Assembly: GCF_901709675.1 (NCBI RefSeq)
Contig: NC_051091.1
Span: 14,204,467 to 14,268,466, forward strand
DNA: 64,000 nt
Reading direction: 5' to 3'
Source of the DNA: Syngnathus acus
Taxonomy: Eukaryota; Chordata; Actinopteri; Syngnathiformes; Syngnathidae
Below, one piece after another: positions 40,938-52,378 of this stretch. The translations under genes and the position numbers were made by a program. The notes under the pieces were generated by a model. It did no database searches, was not told the DNA's origin, and was given only the letters and a program-made list of their open reading frames with translations. Every line of letters begins with the position of its first letter. Positions within the stretch are counted from its first letter, which is position 1.

Positions 40938-43360
40938 TCCGGAGAGGGCATTCCACCCTTTTCCGATCGAGGACCATGGACTCGGATTTGGAGGTGCTGA
41001 CCCTCATCCCGACCGCTTCACACTCTGCTGCAAACCGCTCCAGTGAGAGCTGGAGATCACGGCCTGAAGAAGCCAACAGCGCCACGTCGTCTGCAAAAAG
41101 CAGAGACGCGATGCTGAGGTCCCCAAACCGGACCCCCTCAACGCCTCGGCTGCGCCTAGAAATTCTGTCCATAAAAATTATGAACAGAATCGGTGACAAA
41201 GGGCAGCCTTGGCGGAGTCCAACCCTCACTGGGAACGAATCCGACTTACTGCCGGAAATGCGGACCAAACTCTGGCATCGGTGATACCGGGACCGAACCG
41301 CCCTTATCAGTTGGCTCGGTACCCCGTACTCCCGAAGCACCCCCCACAGAACCTCCCGAGGGACACGGTCGAACGCCTTCTCCAAGTCCACAAAACACAT
41401 GTGGACTGGTTGGGCGAACTCCCATGCACCCTCGAGGATCCTGCTGAGGGTGAAGAGCTGGTCCACTGTTCCACGGCCAGGACGAAAGCCACACTGCTCC
41501 TCCTGAATCCGAGGTTCGACCTCCCGACGGACCCTCCTCTCCAGCACCCCTGAATAGACCTTACCAGGGAGGCTGAGGAGTGTAATTCCCCTGTAATTGG
41601 AACACACCCTCCGGTCCCCCTTCTTAGCGGCACCGCTGCTGCTCACTGCTCCCCTCTCCCCCAGGGGATGGATTAAAATCACACGGGGATGGGTTAAATG
41701 CAGAGGACAAATTTCACCACACCCAGGTGTGTGTGTGACGATCATTGGGACTTTAATCTTAATCTTTAATCTTTAATCTTAAAGAGGGGAACCACCACCC
41801 CAGTCTGCCAATCCAGAGGCACTGTCCCCGATGTCCACGCAATGTTGTAGAGGCGTGTCAGCCATGACAGCCCCACAACATCCAGAGCCCTTAAGAACTC
41901 CGGGCGGATCCCATCCACCCCCGGGGCCTTGCCACCGAGGAGTTTTTTAACTACCTCAGTGACTTCGACCCCAGAGATTGGAGAGTCCGCCTCAGAGTCC
42001 CCAGGCCCTGCTTCCACAATGGAATGCGTGTAGGTGGAATTGAGGAGTTCTTCGAAGTATTCTCCCCACCGACAGACGACGTCCCGAGTCGAGGTCAGCA
42101 GCACGCCATCCCCACTGTAAACAGTGTTGACGTTGCACGGATGGTGGACCAGAATTTCCTCGAAGCCGTCCGGAAGTCATTCTCCATGGCCTCGCCAAAC
42201 TCCTCCCACGCCCGGGTTTTTGCCTCAGCAACCGCCGAAGCCGCGTTCCGCTTGGCCATCCGGTACCTGTCAGCTGCCTCCGGTGTCCCGCAGGCCAAAA
42301 AGCGTTTGGGTCTGCCAGGTCGGACCGGCATCTTCCCCCACCATCGGAGTCAACCCACCACCAGGTGGTGATCAGTTGACAGCTCCGCCCCTCTCTTCGC
42401 CCGAGTGTCCAAAACATGCGGCCGCAAATCCGATGACACGACTACAAAGTCGATCATCGAACTGCGGCCTAGGGTGTCCTGGTGCCAAGTGCACACATGG
42501 ACACCCTTATTAAGTTTTTTTGAAGTCACCCAGTAGAACAATGGAGTCCCCAGAAGGAGCGCTCTCCAGCACTTCCTCCAGGGACTCCAAGAAGGGTGGG
42601 TACTCTGAGCTGCCGTTTGGTGCATAGACACAAACAACAGTCAGGACCCGTCCCCCCACCCGAAGGCAGAGGGAGGCTACCCTCTGGTTCACCGGGGTGA
42701 ACCCCAATGTGCCGGGGGGCAATAAGTATACCCACACCTGCTCGACGCCTCTCACCGTGGGCAACTCCAGAGTGGAAGAGAGTCCAGCCCCTCTCGAGAG
42801 GGCTTGTACCGGAACCCAAACTGTGCGTGGAGGCAAGTCCGACTATGTCTAGTCGGAACTTTTCTGCCTCGCACACCAGCTCGGGCTCCTTTCCAGCCGG
42901 AGAGGTGACATTCCATGTCCCAAGAGCCAGCTTCTGCAGCCGGGGATCAGACCGCCAAGGTCCCTGCCTTTGGCCGCCGCCCAGCTTACACTGCACCCGA
43001 CCCCTTTGGCCCCTCCCACAGGTGGTGAGCCCATGGGAAGGGGGACCCAGATTTCCTTTTCGGGCTGTGCCCGGCTGGGCCCCATGGGCGAAGGCCCGGC
43101 CACCAGACGCTCGCCTTCGAGCCCCGCCTCCAGGCCTGGCTCCAGAGGGGGGCCCCGGTGACCCGCGTCCGGGCGAGGGAAAGCGAAATCCATTTATGTT
43201 ATTCATCATAAGGGGCTAGTGTGAGCCGTGATTTGTCTGGCCCCTCACCTAGGACCCGTTTGCCATAGGTGACCCTACCAGGGGCATGAAGCCCCAGACA
43301 ACATGGCTCCTAGGAACAGAGGGGCACGCAAACCCCTCCACCACGATAAGGTGACGACTC
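40938..43360 (-). pseudogene. Rex3 LINE, minus strand, with SINE insertion and deletions
   Basis: The 5' end is at 43360 (family start GAGTCGTCACC). Minus-strand pieces include the endonuclease (about 42836-42500), linker (42331-41990) and RT (41633-40960: [62 protein letters not shown]). Deletions are seen near 42514 (about 150 bp with a filler TATTAAGTTTTTTT), 42299 (about 270 bp) and 42137 (22 bp). The 3' end is lost after the ECPLRI segment. A SINE sits at 41627-41780. Not functional. Confidence 0.88.
41627..41780 (+). mobile_element. 5'-truncated SINE inside Rex3
   Basis: It begins in the SINE body (GCGGCACCGCTGCTGCTCAC) and ends GACGATCATTGGGACTTTAA plus TTAATCT repeats. TCTTA at both edges suggests a short target duplication. 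Removing it restores the Rex3 sequence. Confidence 0.85.
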
Positions 43361-43809
43361 ACGGAGAGGCATTTACACATCCTATGCAATTATTACATTC
43401 CCGGAGTTGGTCCAGGGGTACGCCATCATGAGCAATGAATTCCTTAAAAACCGTATTTTTCGGACTATAAGTCGTGTTTTTTTCCATAGTTTGGGTGGGG
43501 GGGCGACTTATACTGAGGAGTGACTTATATGTGAATTTTTTCACAAATTTTCTAAACAAAAAAAAAAAGGTGAAACCGCAATAAACGAACCGCGATGTAG
43601 CAAGCGATTATTGTAATTTGAATTTCAAGTGACGTCAGCGTCGCGGCGCGGCGGTTGTTTACATAAAGGACAAAGATTCGATCACGGGATGACGAAGGGC
43701 CCCACGTACTACCGGCATCATTAGCGGCTTTGTTTGTAAGTGACACGGAGGACGAAGAGTTCAAAGGATTTAATGATTTGGAGTGACACAGAAGGTTTGA
43801 AAAACTATT

Positions 43810-44130
43810 ATGGCTTTTACGCACGCCCGGTCCTACTCTACGGAGCTCTCTTTCACCTCCGTGGATGGAAGTCGGGGGCGGCGCTCGGCCGGGTGGCTGT
43901 CCGGGGACGGTCGATGGGGCTCGGACATGGCTTTTACGCACGCCCGGTCCTACTCTACGGAGCTCTCTTTCACCTCTGTGGATGGAAGTCGGGGGCCGGC
44001 GCTCGGCCCGGTGGCTGTCCGGGGACAGTGGATGGGGCTCGGACATGACTTTTATGCACGCCCGGTCCTATTCTATGGAGCTCTCTTCGTGGCTGGAAGT
44101 GCCACCTCCGGGGATGGAAGTCCACGCCGC
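43810..44130 (+). repeat. 117-118-bp tandem repeat, nearly three units
   Basis: Units begin CTTTTACGCACGCCCGG at 43814, 43931 and 44049. Each contains GAGCTCTCTTTCACCTC, GTGGATGGAAGTCGGGGG and GGTGGCTGTCCGGGGACGG. As 117 is a multiple of three, frames stay open through the array. Single units lie at 1 and, reversed, at 21710-21850. Confidence 0.9.
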
Positions 44131-44337
44131 CACACGCCTGGAAGTTTGTTTTCTTAAATAAAGAGCCGTTTACCAAACCCACGTCTTTCCTTGTACTTTG
44201 TTAACGCTACAATATAGTTATATACTAGATCTGTGTAATAACGACGATGCTGACGTCAGGGCGCACGCGCGGCGTTGTTGACAAAGGACGAGGAATTTGA
44301 TCGATGGATTTAATGATTTGGAGTGACAGATGGTTTG

Positions 44338-45362
44338 ATAATATCAAAGTCAAAGTCTGCTTTATTGTCAATTTCTTCACATGCCAAGACACACAAAGAA
44401 ATCGAAATTACGTTCCCACTATCCCACGGTGACAAGACATAGTACACAATATACATACAAGTAAACAACACAAAAAAAATCAAAAGAAGGCACAAACAAT
44501 GAATAAATAAGAGTGATGAATAAATAATAAATACACAAATAACATAATAAATAAGAGGAGCAAAAATGGAGCAAGTGTGCATACAGCAGTCAGTCAGAAT
44601 ATAGTGCAAAAGTACAGGACGCTACGCAGAAGGGGGGAGAGTTCAGGATCCTAACAGCCTGGAGTATGAAGCTTTTGGTGAGTCTGGTGGTGCGGGAGCG
44701 CAGGCTCCTGTACCTCTTCCCAGAGGGCAGAAGATCAAACAAAGAGTGAGCGGGGTGACTCACATCACTCACAATCGTGGTCGCCTTGCGGGTGAGATGG
44801 GAGGTGTAAATGTCCTTCAGGGAGGGGAGTGAAGCACCAATAATCTTACCAGCCGTGTTCACTATGCGCTGCAGGGCCTTCATGTTGTATTCAGTGCAGC
44901 TACCACCCCAAACAGCGATACAACTGGAGAGGACGCTCTCAATGGTGTCACGGTAGAATGTAGTCATGACGGCCGGTGGAGCACTTGCTCGCCTGAGTTT
45001 CCACAGGAAGTACAGGCGGCGCTGAGCTTTCTTCGCCAGTGATGCGGTGTTGGTGGACCAGGAGAGATCCTCACTGATGTGCACCCCCAGGAATCTGGTG
45101 CTGCTCACTCTCTCCACCACAGCACCGTCGATGGTCAGTGGCAGGTGTTGAGTGTGACCCTTCCGGAAGTCAACAACAATCTCCTTGGTCTTGTTGACGT
45201 TCAGCAGGAGGTTGTTGTCCCTGCACCACGTGGCCAGAAGGTCGACCTCCGACCTGTACTGAGTCTCGTCGCCCCCGGTGATGAGACCCACCAGAGTCTT
45301 GTCGTCGGCATATTTCAGCACGCGGTTGCTACCGTAAGTTGCAGTGCCGTAATGCGTCAGCA
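44338..45362 (-). pseudogene. 5'-truncated L2/Maui-type LINE, RT C-terminus
   Basis: The minus-strand frame (45363-44590) starts just before the palm motif (VLKYADDKTLVGLITGGDE). It continues NNLLLNVNKTKEIVVDFRKG, RFLGVHISEDLSWSTN, KKAQRRLYFLWKLRRA, SSCIAVWGGSC and LLPSGKRYRSLRSR. The 3' UTR ends (minus strand) GACAATAAAGCAGACTTTGACTTTG at 44340. It is the same family as 6591-8280 and 61467-62488. The frame is clean but truncated. Confidence 0.85.
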
Positions 45363-46047
45363 CTATTATTGCTTATATAATAGTTCTTTGATATCTAATT
45401 TATATATCGTTAAATGGGCCTGTAGAATATTTTGAAGTGCAAGCGCCGTCAGCTGCGCGCACCCGGCCGGCATTGTTGACAAAAAAGGACGATCGATGGA
45501 TTTAATGATTTGGAGTGACACAGATGGTTTGATAACATTATTGCTTATATAATAGTTATTTGATATATAATTTATATATCGTTATATGGGCCTGTGGAAT
45601 ATTTTGAAGTGCAACCACCGTCAGCGGCGCACATTTATGTTGACATAAAGGACGATCGATGGATTTAATGAATTGGAGTGTCACAGTTGGTTTTATAAAC
45701 GTGTTATTTATGCAATAGTTATTTGAATAACTCTGTTGCGTCAGGACCGTTCTCAGCTCTTCGTTTGTGTTTGTCACGTTAGCATACCTATCGTTTAGCG
45801 TGTTGTTGCTCGTTCATGTCTGTTATTGGTGTTGGATTTTGTCGAATAGATTTCCCCCAAAATGCGACTTATACTCCGTAGCGACTTACTACATATGTTT
45901 TTTTTCACGTTATTGTGCATTTTATGGCTAATGCGACCTATATTCCAGAGCGACTTTTAGTCCAAAAAATACGGTAATAGTAAAAATACATTCTCCATGA
46001 CCAAAAATACCAGTATGCAACAGATACATTACAAAATTCTTCAAAAA

Positions 46048-48001
46048 CAGGACTGTCTCAGAAAATTAGAATATTGTGATAAAGTTCTTTATTTTCTGAA
46101 ATGCAATTAAAAATACAAAAATGTCATATAGTCTGGACTCATTACAAATCAACTGAAATATTGCAAGCCTTTTATTAATTTAATATTGCTGATTATTGCT
46201 TACAGCTTAAGAAAACTCAAAACTCTTATCTCACAATATTAGAATATTTCCCCAGACCAAGTACAAAAAAAAGATTTATAACAGCAAAACAAAATCAAAC
46301 ATTTGAAAATGTCCATTAATGCAGTGGTCCCCAACCACCGGGCCGCGGACCGGTACCGGTCCGTGGGTCACTTGGTACCGGGCCGCCAAGCCGCACAGAA
46401 AAAAAAAAAATTATTGACGATCAATTAATTCAGGTCAAGACACTCGTCCCGGTCACGTGACATGTTTCCCCAGTCGAGCCCGCAAAGCTAATATGTGGCG
46501 ACAGGCTAACTAACCAGGCAATGAAGCATTCAAAACTGCTTCAACACATGGAGACCAAGCATCCTGCAATAAAAGACAAACCTTAATCACTTCGGGTGTC
46601 ATTGTCTCCGATTACGTCTAGATGGGACCGGCTCATTTCTGAGAAACAAACTCAGTGCTCCCACTAATTCAACGTAATGGTGAGTTTTATTTTTGTCATT
46701 TGTGCTTGTTTTTATGTCAGTCGTATCATTTTATTTCTTCGTATTTATATATTTATTATAAATGTATTATTTATTTATTTATTTATTTATATAAATGTAT
46801 TATTGATTTATATAAATGCCGGTCCGCGAAAATATTTCTGACATGTAACTGGTCCGTGGCGCAAAAAAGGTTGGGGACCACTGCATTAATGCACTCAGTA
46901 CTTGGTTGGGAATCCTTTTGCACGGATTACTGCATCAATGCGGCGTGGCATGGAGGCAATCAGCCTGTGGCATTGCTGAGGTGTTATGGATGCCGAGGAT
47001 GCTTCAATAGCAGCCTTTAACTCATTTGCATTGTTGGGTCTGGTGTCTTTCAGCTACTTCTTCACAATACCCCACAATTTCTCTATGGGGTTCAGGTCAG
47101 GGGAATTGGCAGGCCAATCGAGGACAGTAATGCCATGGTCAGTACACCATTTACTGGTGGTTTTGGCACTGTGGGCAGGTGCCAGATCATGCTGGAAAAT
47201 GAAATCATCATCTACATAGAGCTTTTCAGCAGACGGAATCATGTAGTGCTCTAAAATCTCTTGGTACACAGCTGCATTTACTCTGGACTTGATGAAACAC
47301 AGTGGACCAACACCAGCAGCTGACATGGCTCCCCAAACCATCGCTGACTGTGGGAACTTCACACTAGATTTCAAGCAATTTGTATTTTACTCCTCTCCAG
47401 TCTTTCTCCAGACGCCTTGACTTCCAAAAGAAATGCAAAACTTGCTTCAGTCTACTGTCTTTGAAGCTCCCCCAAATTCTGGAATTCTTCGCAATGCTGT
47501 TAAGGCTGCGGTCATCTCTCTTGGTTGTGCGGCGTTTCCTGCCACATTTCCCCCTTCCAACAGACTTTTTGTGGATGTGCTTTGAAACTGCCCTCTGTGA
47601 ACAGCTTGCTCTTTGAGAAATGTATTTTTGTGTCTTCTCCTGATGGAGAGTGTCAATGATGGTCCTCTAGACAGCAGTCAGATCAGCAGTCTTCCCCATA
47701 CTTGTGATTTAGTTTACTGAACCAAGCTGAGTGTTTTTCAAGGCTCAGGAGTTAATTAGATTATTCAAGTGATTTGAATACCCTACTAGTATACTTTTTC
47801 ATGATATTCTAATATTTTGAGATAGGATATTTGAGTTTTCTTAAGCTGTATGCCATAATCAGCAATATTAAAATAATAGAAGGCTTGCAATATTTCAGTT
47901 GAGTTGTAATGAATCCAGAATGTATGACATTTATATTTTTTTAATTGTATTTCAGAAAACAGAACTTTATCACAATATTCAAATTTTCTGAGACAGTCCT
48001 G
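46048..48001 (-). pseudogene. Tc1-type transposon (CAGGACTGTCTCAG ends), degraded, with nested hAT
   Basis: The ends are CAGGACTGTCTCAGAAAATTA and TTTTCTGAGACAGTCCTG, the right one followed by TA. The transposase is on the minus strand: 47374-47054 holds AMVWGAMSAAGVGPL, FQHDLAPAHSAKTTSKW and WPANSPDLNPIEKLWG, with 34 residues between the second Asp and Glu (DD34E). The N-terminal part (47700-47380) is broken by frameshifts and stops. A hAT miniature element (46322-46883) lies in the 3' part. Confidence 0.82.
46322..46883 (+). mobile_element. hAT miniature element (CAGTGGTCCCCAACC type), copy 2
   Basis: It has the same ends and body as 24862-25420, 562 bp, with the exact 8-bp duplication CATTAATG (46314-46321, 46884-46891). 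Confidence 0.93.
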
Positions 48002-48149
48002 TAGCACATTACACTTGTGAGAGCTTAGCAAAATGAGATTCACATGTGCAAACTGTACACTCTAGGGTTGTTACGATACCAGAATTTCAGTAGCGGTAGT
48101 TTCCCCAAGGGTGGAACGGAATGACCTGCCAAATCTGATTGACCTGTCT

Positions 48150-51100
48150 ACCGGATGTGAGTGAACGCTGGCGCGACTTGCTGCCACTGCTCTCCGGTCG
48201 TTTTTGCTTTGATTTTCTGCAAAGTCTGCAGCAGATCACTAAATTTTGATGAACGTGGTACTCTTGGCTTTCATTCTGGGTCAACTCTCAAGCGGACCTG
48301 TCTGTCTGTAGCGTGTCTTTGACCGCCCAGGTGCTACCTGTGTGCTAGTGTGTTTGCTTTACACTTACCTGGTAACTGCCTCCCCGGTCCCGGTTAATGT
48401 TCTTCTGCCCGGGCCGTGCGTAATGCTAATCTACAACCTTGCCGTGAGCTTTGTGCTCTGGTGGACTATCCTGTCCGTCATGATTTATCCAGCGTCAACT
48501 TTGATCCAGTATACGAACACGGAGCTTCTCCAACTCCGGCTCCTCCGGTCTGCTCCCCCATCTGTACTGCAACACTTCCCGGACATCGCTCGCCTTCACC
48601 GCCGGAGATACATCCACCGTGGTGCTGGACGAAGCTACCGCATTGATGACTCCACTGCCATAAACTCCACCTGGTCCTCCACCCGCCGCCATCCATAGGA
48701 AGGTGGACTACAGCGCGTTACCTAGCCTAGCTAGGTCAGCTAACGCTTCCTTCTCCAACCAACACTGCGACGTCAAACTGGGACTACTCAACATCCGCTC
48801 CCTCACTGGCAAGGGACAACTACTACAGCACCTCCTCATCGACCGCAAGTATGACATTTTGTGTTTAACTCAGGGGTGTCCAAACTACGGCCCGCGGGCC
48901 AACTGCGGCCCGCGGTCCAGTTTTTATTGGCCCGCAGCAAATTCTGAAAACATAATTGAATATGGCCCGCACAAGAAGCTTGAGCTCAACTCTGTTGCAC
49001 TTCTCGGTTTCAACACTAGATGGAGCCCGCCACACAAATGAAATCAAGCGAAGAAAAACTTTTACCGCGAGTCCCCAGAAATGGCTGCACCGAAGAAACG
49101 CAAAATAGCAAGTGAGTGTAGAATATTTCAAACACGTTGGGAAAATGAGTATTTCTTCAAAGAAATCAACAGAAAGTGTGTCTGTTTGATTTGTACTGAA
49201 GATGTTGCTGTGATGAAAGAGTATAATGTCCGCGCATTTACTCCCGGGAGCCGTGTCAGAAAGCTCGGTGCACACTCACAAGTGCGTGTGCGTACTCAGT
49301 AGTACGTAGTAATTTCATCTATCAGTGCCGAATTTCGAGTGTCGGCTGTGACGTCAATATTCTCGTAATTCGCGCGCTGAGTTTTCAGATACAGTTTTAC
49401 GCTAATGCCACCCACAAACCTTCCCCTGGAATCCTTCCATTAAAATGAGTGGCCCGAAGAAAAGAAAGATGGACACTGAGTGCCGAATGTTAAAAAAGAG
49501 TGGACAATTTGGCTCGACCTACGTGTGTGAGAAGACGTTCAGCCACATGAACAGATCTAGGTTAACGGACCGACACCTCGGCTCTATCCTAAGAATTACC
49601 ACAACAAATTTTACTCCAGACTATGATGCACTAGCAAAAAAGGGAAACCAACAATACTATTGATTTCTTTATTACTTTATTTAATGTATTCTTTCACTGA
49701 TTCTTCAAGATGATGAATTTGGTCAGAATGTTTGCCGTTGGATGTGATTTCGCCTCATTAGATAAACATATTTCATAAATCTAACCTGCAGGCGCTGAAG
49801 TGATGGAAAATGCTATTTTCCACATTTCGACATAACAGTGTCGTCTTTAATAAGAATCACTGATAGTAGTTTTTTGGTGAAATATTTTTTTAATGCTGTT
49901 AATAAATGCATTTGTTTTCAAAAAGCTTTTTTTTAATATCCATGCTTTAGTATCTACTAAAAGTAAAAACCTTTTATGCAATGACCTTTACATGTCATTT
50001 ATATTACTTCACACAAACACTACATCCATCTGCTCCTGGTTCGGCCCCCCGGTCAAAATTTAGAACCCAATTCGGCCCGCAAGTCAAAAAGTTTGCCCAC
50101 CCCTGGTTTAACTGAAATGTGGCAACATCCCGACGACTTCTCTCAGCTGAACAAGTCTGGGTTTGTTTACACCTGCAAACCACGTCTCACCGGTCGCGGA
50201 GGAGGTCTCGCGATACTTCACCGTGAGACTTGGAAGGTCTCATCTGTTTCAGTGCCAGTGTCCAGTTCTTTTGAATCTGCGGCTCTGCAGCAGAATGGAC
50301 CCACACCAACTATTCTAGTTAATATCTACCGCCCACCCAAACCAAATAAGGACTTTAATAATGAATTCACCACATCTCTCACCCACATCTGCTCACTTTC
50401 ATCCAACATCATTCTGCTAGATGATTTAAACATCCACATGGACAACACTAACACCACTCTTACTAAGGATTTCACCTTCTGCCTGGACAGTTTTGGACTC
50501 AAAGAACACATTGATTTCCCTACTCACACCAAAGGCCATATTTTAGATTTAGTCTACTGCTCCGGTGTCACTTCTTTTAACTGCTCTTCTGTGGATCTGG
50601 GAACAGGCTTGTCTGATCACTTGCTGGTTTCTTATAATCTTAGTCTCACACTGTCCAAAACCAGTCACGTGTCATATCCTTCCGCAACATCAAAAACATC
50701 AATTTAGCAGATGTCACAACAGCCATTGGCAGTCTACCCACAATCACCCCCCCTATACACCGGATCAGCTGGATTCTACTTACGACGATGGACTACAAAC
50801 TCTGCTGAACTCATTTGCCCCCCCCTAAACCCAGACTGTTTCCTTCCCCCCCTCTGCTTCCTGGTTCACTCCTCATCTACGTCAACTGAAAGCTAAAGGA
50901 CGACAGCTGGAGTGGCTTTCTAGCAAAACCAGACTCACCATTCACAAAAAGTTATTCCACACCCACATTCTCCAATATAAGAATGCAATTTCCTCCGCCA
51001 AATCTCAGTAGTTTGCGGATAAAATTACTGCCGGTGCGGGGAAACACCAGGGTCCTGTTCTCCGTGATTAACGATTCAACCCGCCCCCTGACTCCCTCCC

Positions 51101-52378
51101 CCCACACTTTTACTCTATTGACCACTGTAACACCCTGATATCCTTTTTTGACAATAAAATAGCCACCATCCACCAGCAACTGACCCCTTACTCGTCTAGC
51201 TGTCCATCTCTTTTCTTCCCCCATCCACCCCCCACCCCCTCTCCTGCTTCCAACTTCCCTCTGCTGCTGACCTCTTTAAACTCATTCGTAACTCAAAGCC
51301 ATCTACATTTCAACTTGACCCCCTACCTTCTTCCCTGGTCATAGGCTCTCTCCCCATCATCCATTCTTCCCTCACCTCTGGCTCTGTCCCTTTGTCTTTC
51401 AAATCTGCTGCTGTTACGACAACTGGCTCAGACCCCAATATTCTCAGTAACCTCCGCCCCATCTCCAACCTGCCATTTCTCTCCAAAATTCTCGAAAAAG
51501 TTGTTTGGTTTGTTGAAAAAGACTCACCTCTCTAGTAATAATATATATGAGCAGTTCCAGTACGGTTTTCGCCCTCGTCACAGTACAGAAACAGCCCTCA
51601 TTAAAATCACAAACGATCTCCTAATTGCAGCTGACTCTGGTTTAATATCCATTCTCATTCTCCTTGATTTAAGCGTAGCTTTTGACACCATTTCTCACTC
51701 CATCCTCCTTGACCGCCTAGCCTCTATCGACTGTCTGACACACCCCTGCACTGGTTCCACTCATATCTCTCTGGCCGTTCTCAATTTATTTAGTTAAAAT
51801 CATTCACATCTCATCCCTCTCCCCTGTCCTTGGTCCCATCTTATTTATCATTTACCTCCTCCCACTCGGCCTGATATTCCGGGAACATAACATCAATTTT
51901 CACTGTTACGCGGATGACACCCAGCTCTACGTCTCCTCCAAAACCTCTTTGACTTTCCCACCCTCCTCCATCTTTGCCTGCTTTCAAGAAATCAAATCCT
52001 GGTTCACCTCAAACTTCCTTAAACTCAACAGTGACAAAACCGAGGTAGTCCTCATTAGTTCCAAAGCTTCCCTCAGCAAGCAGCTCAGTTTTACACTCAC
52101 CACTGACAACTCTTCGGTTTCCGAGCCTGGGTGTCGTCCTCGACAGCACCCTATCATTCAGCACCCACATCAACAACATCATCCGTTCTGCCTATTTCCA
52201 CCTCTGTAACATCAACCGCCTCCGTCCATCACTCACTCCCAACAGCGCTGCTATCCTGGTCCACTCTCTCATCACTTCCTGTCTGGATTACTGCAACTCC
52301 ATCCTTGTTGGTCTCTCCCACAAGCTCCTCCATAAACTGCTGCTCGCATCGTCACCAGAACCCCTGTCCACTGCGGCG
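48150..52378 (+). pseudogene. L2/Swimmer-type LINE, interrupted by a hAT in its endonuclease
   Basis: A leader (48150-48700) is followed by endonuclease codons LGLLNIRSLTGKGQLLQHLL and YDILCLT, cut at 48870 by a hAT. The frame resumes at 50106 with EMWQHPDDFSQLN, GRGGGLAILHRETWKVSS, DDLNIHMDN (GDFN degraded), HTKGHILDLVYCSG and GLSDHLLVSYNLSL. The RT is decayed: QYGFRPRHSTETALIKI (about 51560), LLDLSVAFDTISHSILLDRL, CYADDTQLYVSSKTSL (51900) and [18 protein letters not shown]. Stops and small deletions are numerous between 50700 and 51500. The 3' end is lost at 52378. Confidence 0.82.
48871..50105 (+). mobile_element. hAT element with fused BED-start and dimerisation-tail frame
   Basis: The ends are CAGGGGTGTCCAAACTACGG and AAAGTTTGCCCACCCCTG. 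GTTTAACT is duplicated exactly (48863-48870, 50106-50113). Two N-terminal frames occur. At 49081 MAAPKKRKIASECRIF..CVCLICTEDVAV is a cut BED finger. At 49445 MSGPKKRKMDTECRM runs directly into FGSTYVCEKTFSHMNRSRLT and HLGSILRI, the C-terminal dimerisation motif of hAT transposases. The catalytic core is missing. The element bisects the LINE endonuclease without loss of LINE sequence. Confidence 0.9.

Larger units (their letters stand above)
43449..45975 (+). mobile_element. Family A element, most complete copy, with 117-bp tandem units and a LINE insertion
   Basis: The left end is ACCGTATTTTTCGGACTATAA and the right end TTTTAGTCCAAAAAATACGGTA. Inside are the 117-bp tandem (43810-44130), blocks with CGATCGATGGATTTAATGA and a right block also at 290-655. 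A LINE (44338-45362, minus) is inserted between GGTTTGATAA and TATTATTGCTTATATAATAG, which are contiguous in the second block at 45530. No protein is encoded. Its superfamily is not established. Confidence 0.65.

Noticed and set aside
43810-44157. Long frames repeating AFTHARSYSTEL-like segments
   Set aside because: They come from a 117-bp tandem unit whose length is a multiple of three; the same element elsewhere is not open.
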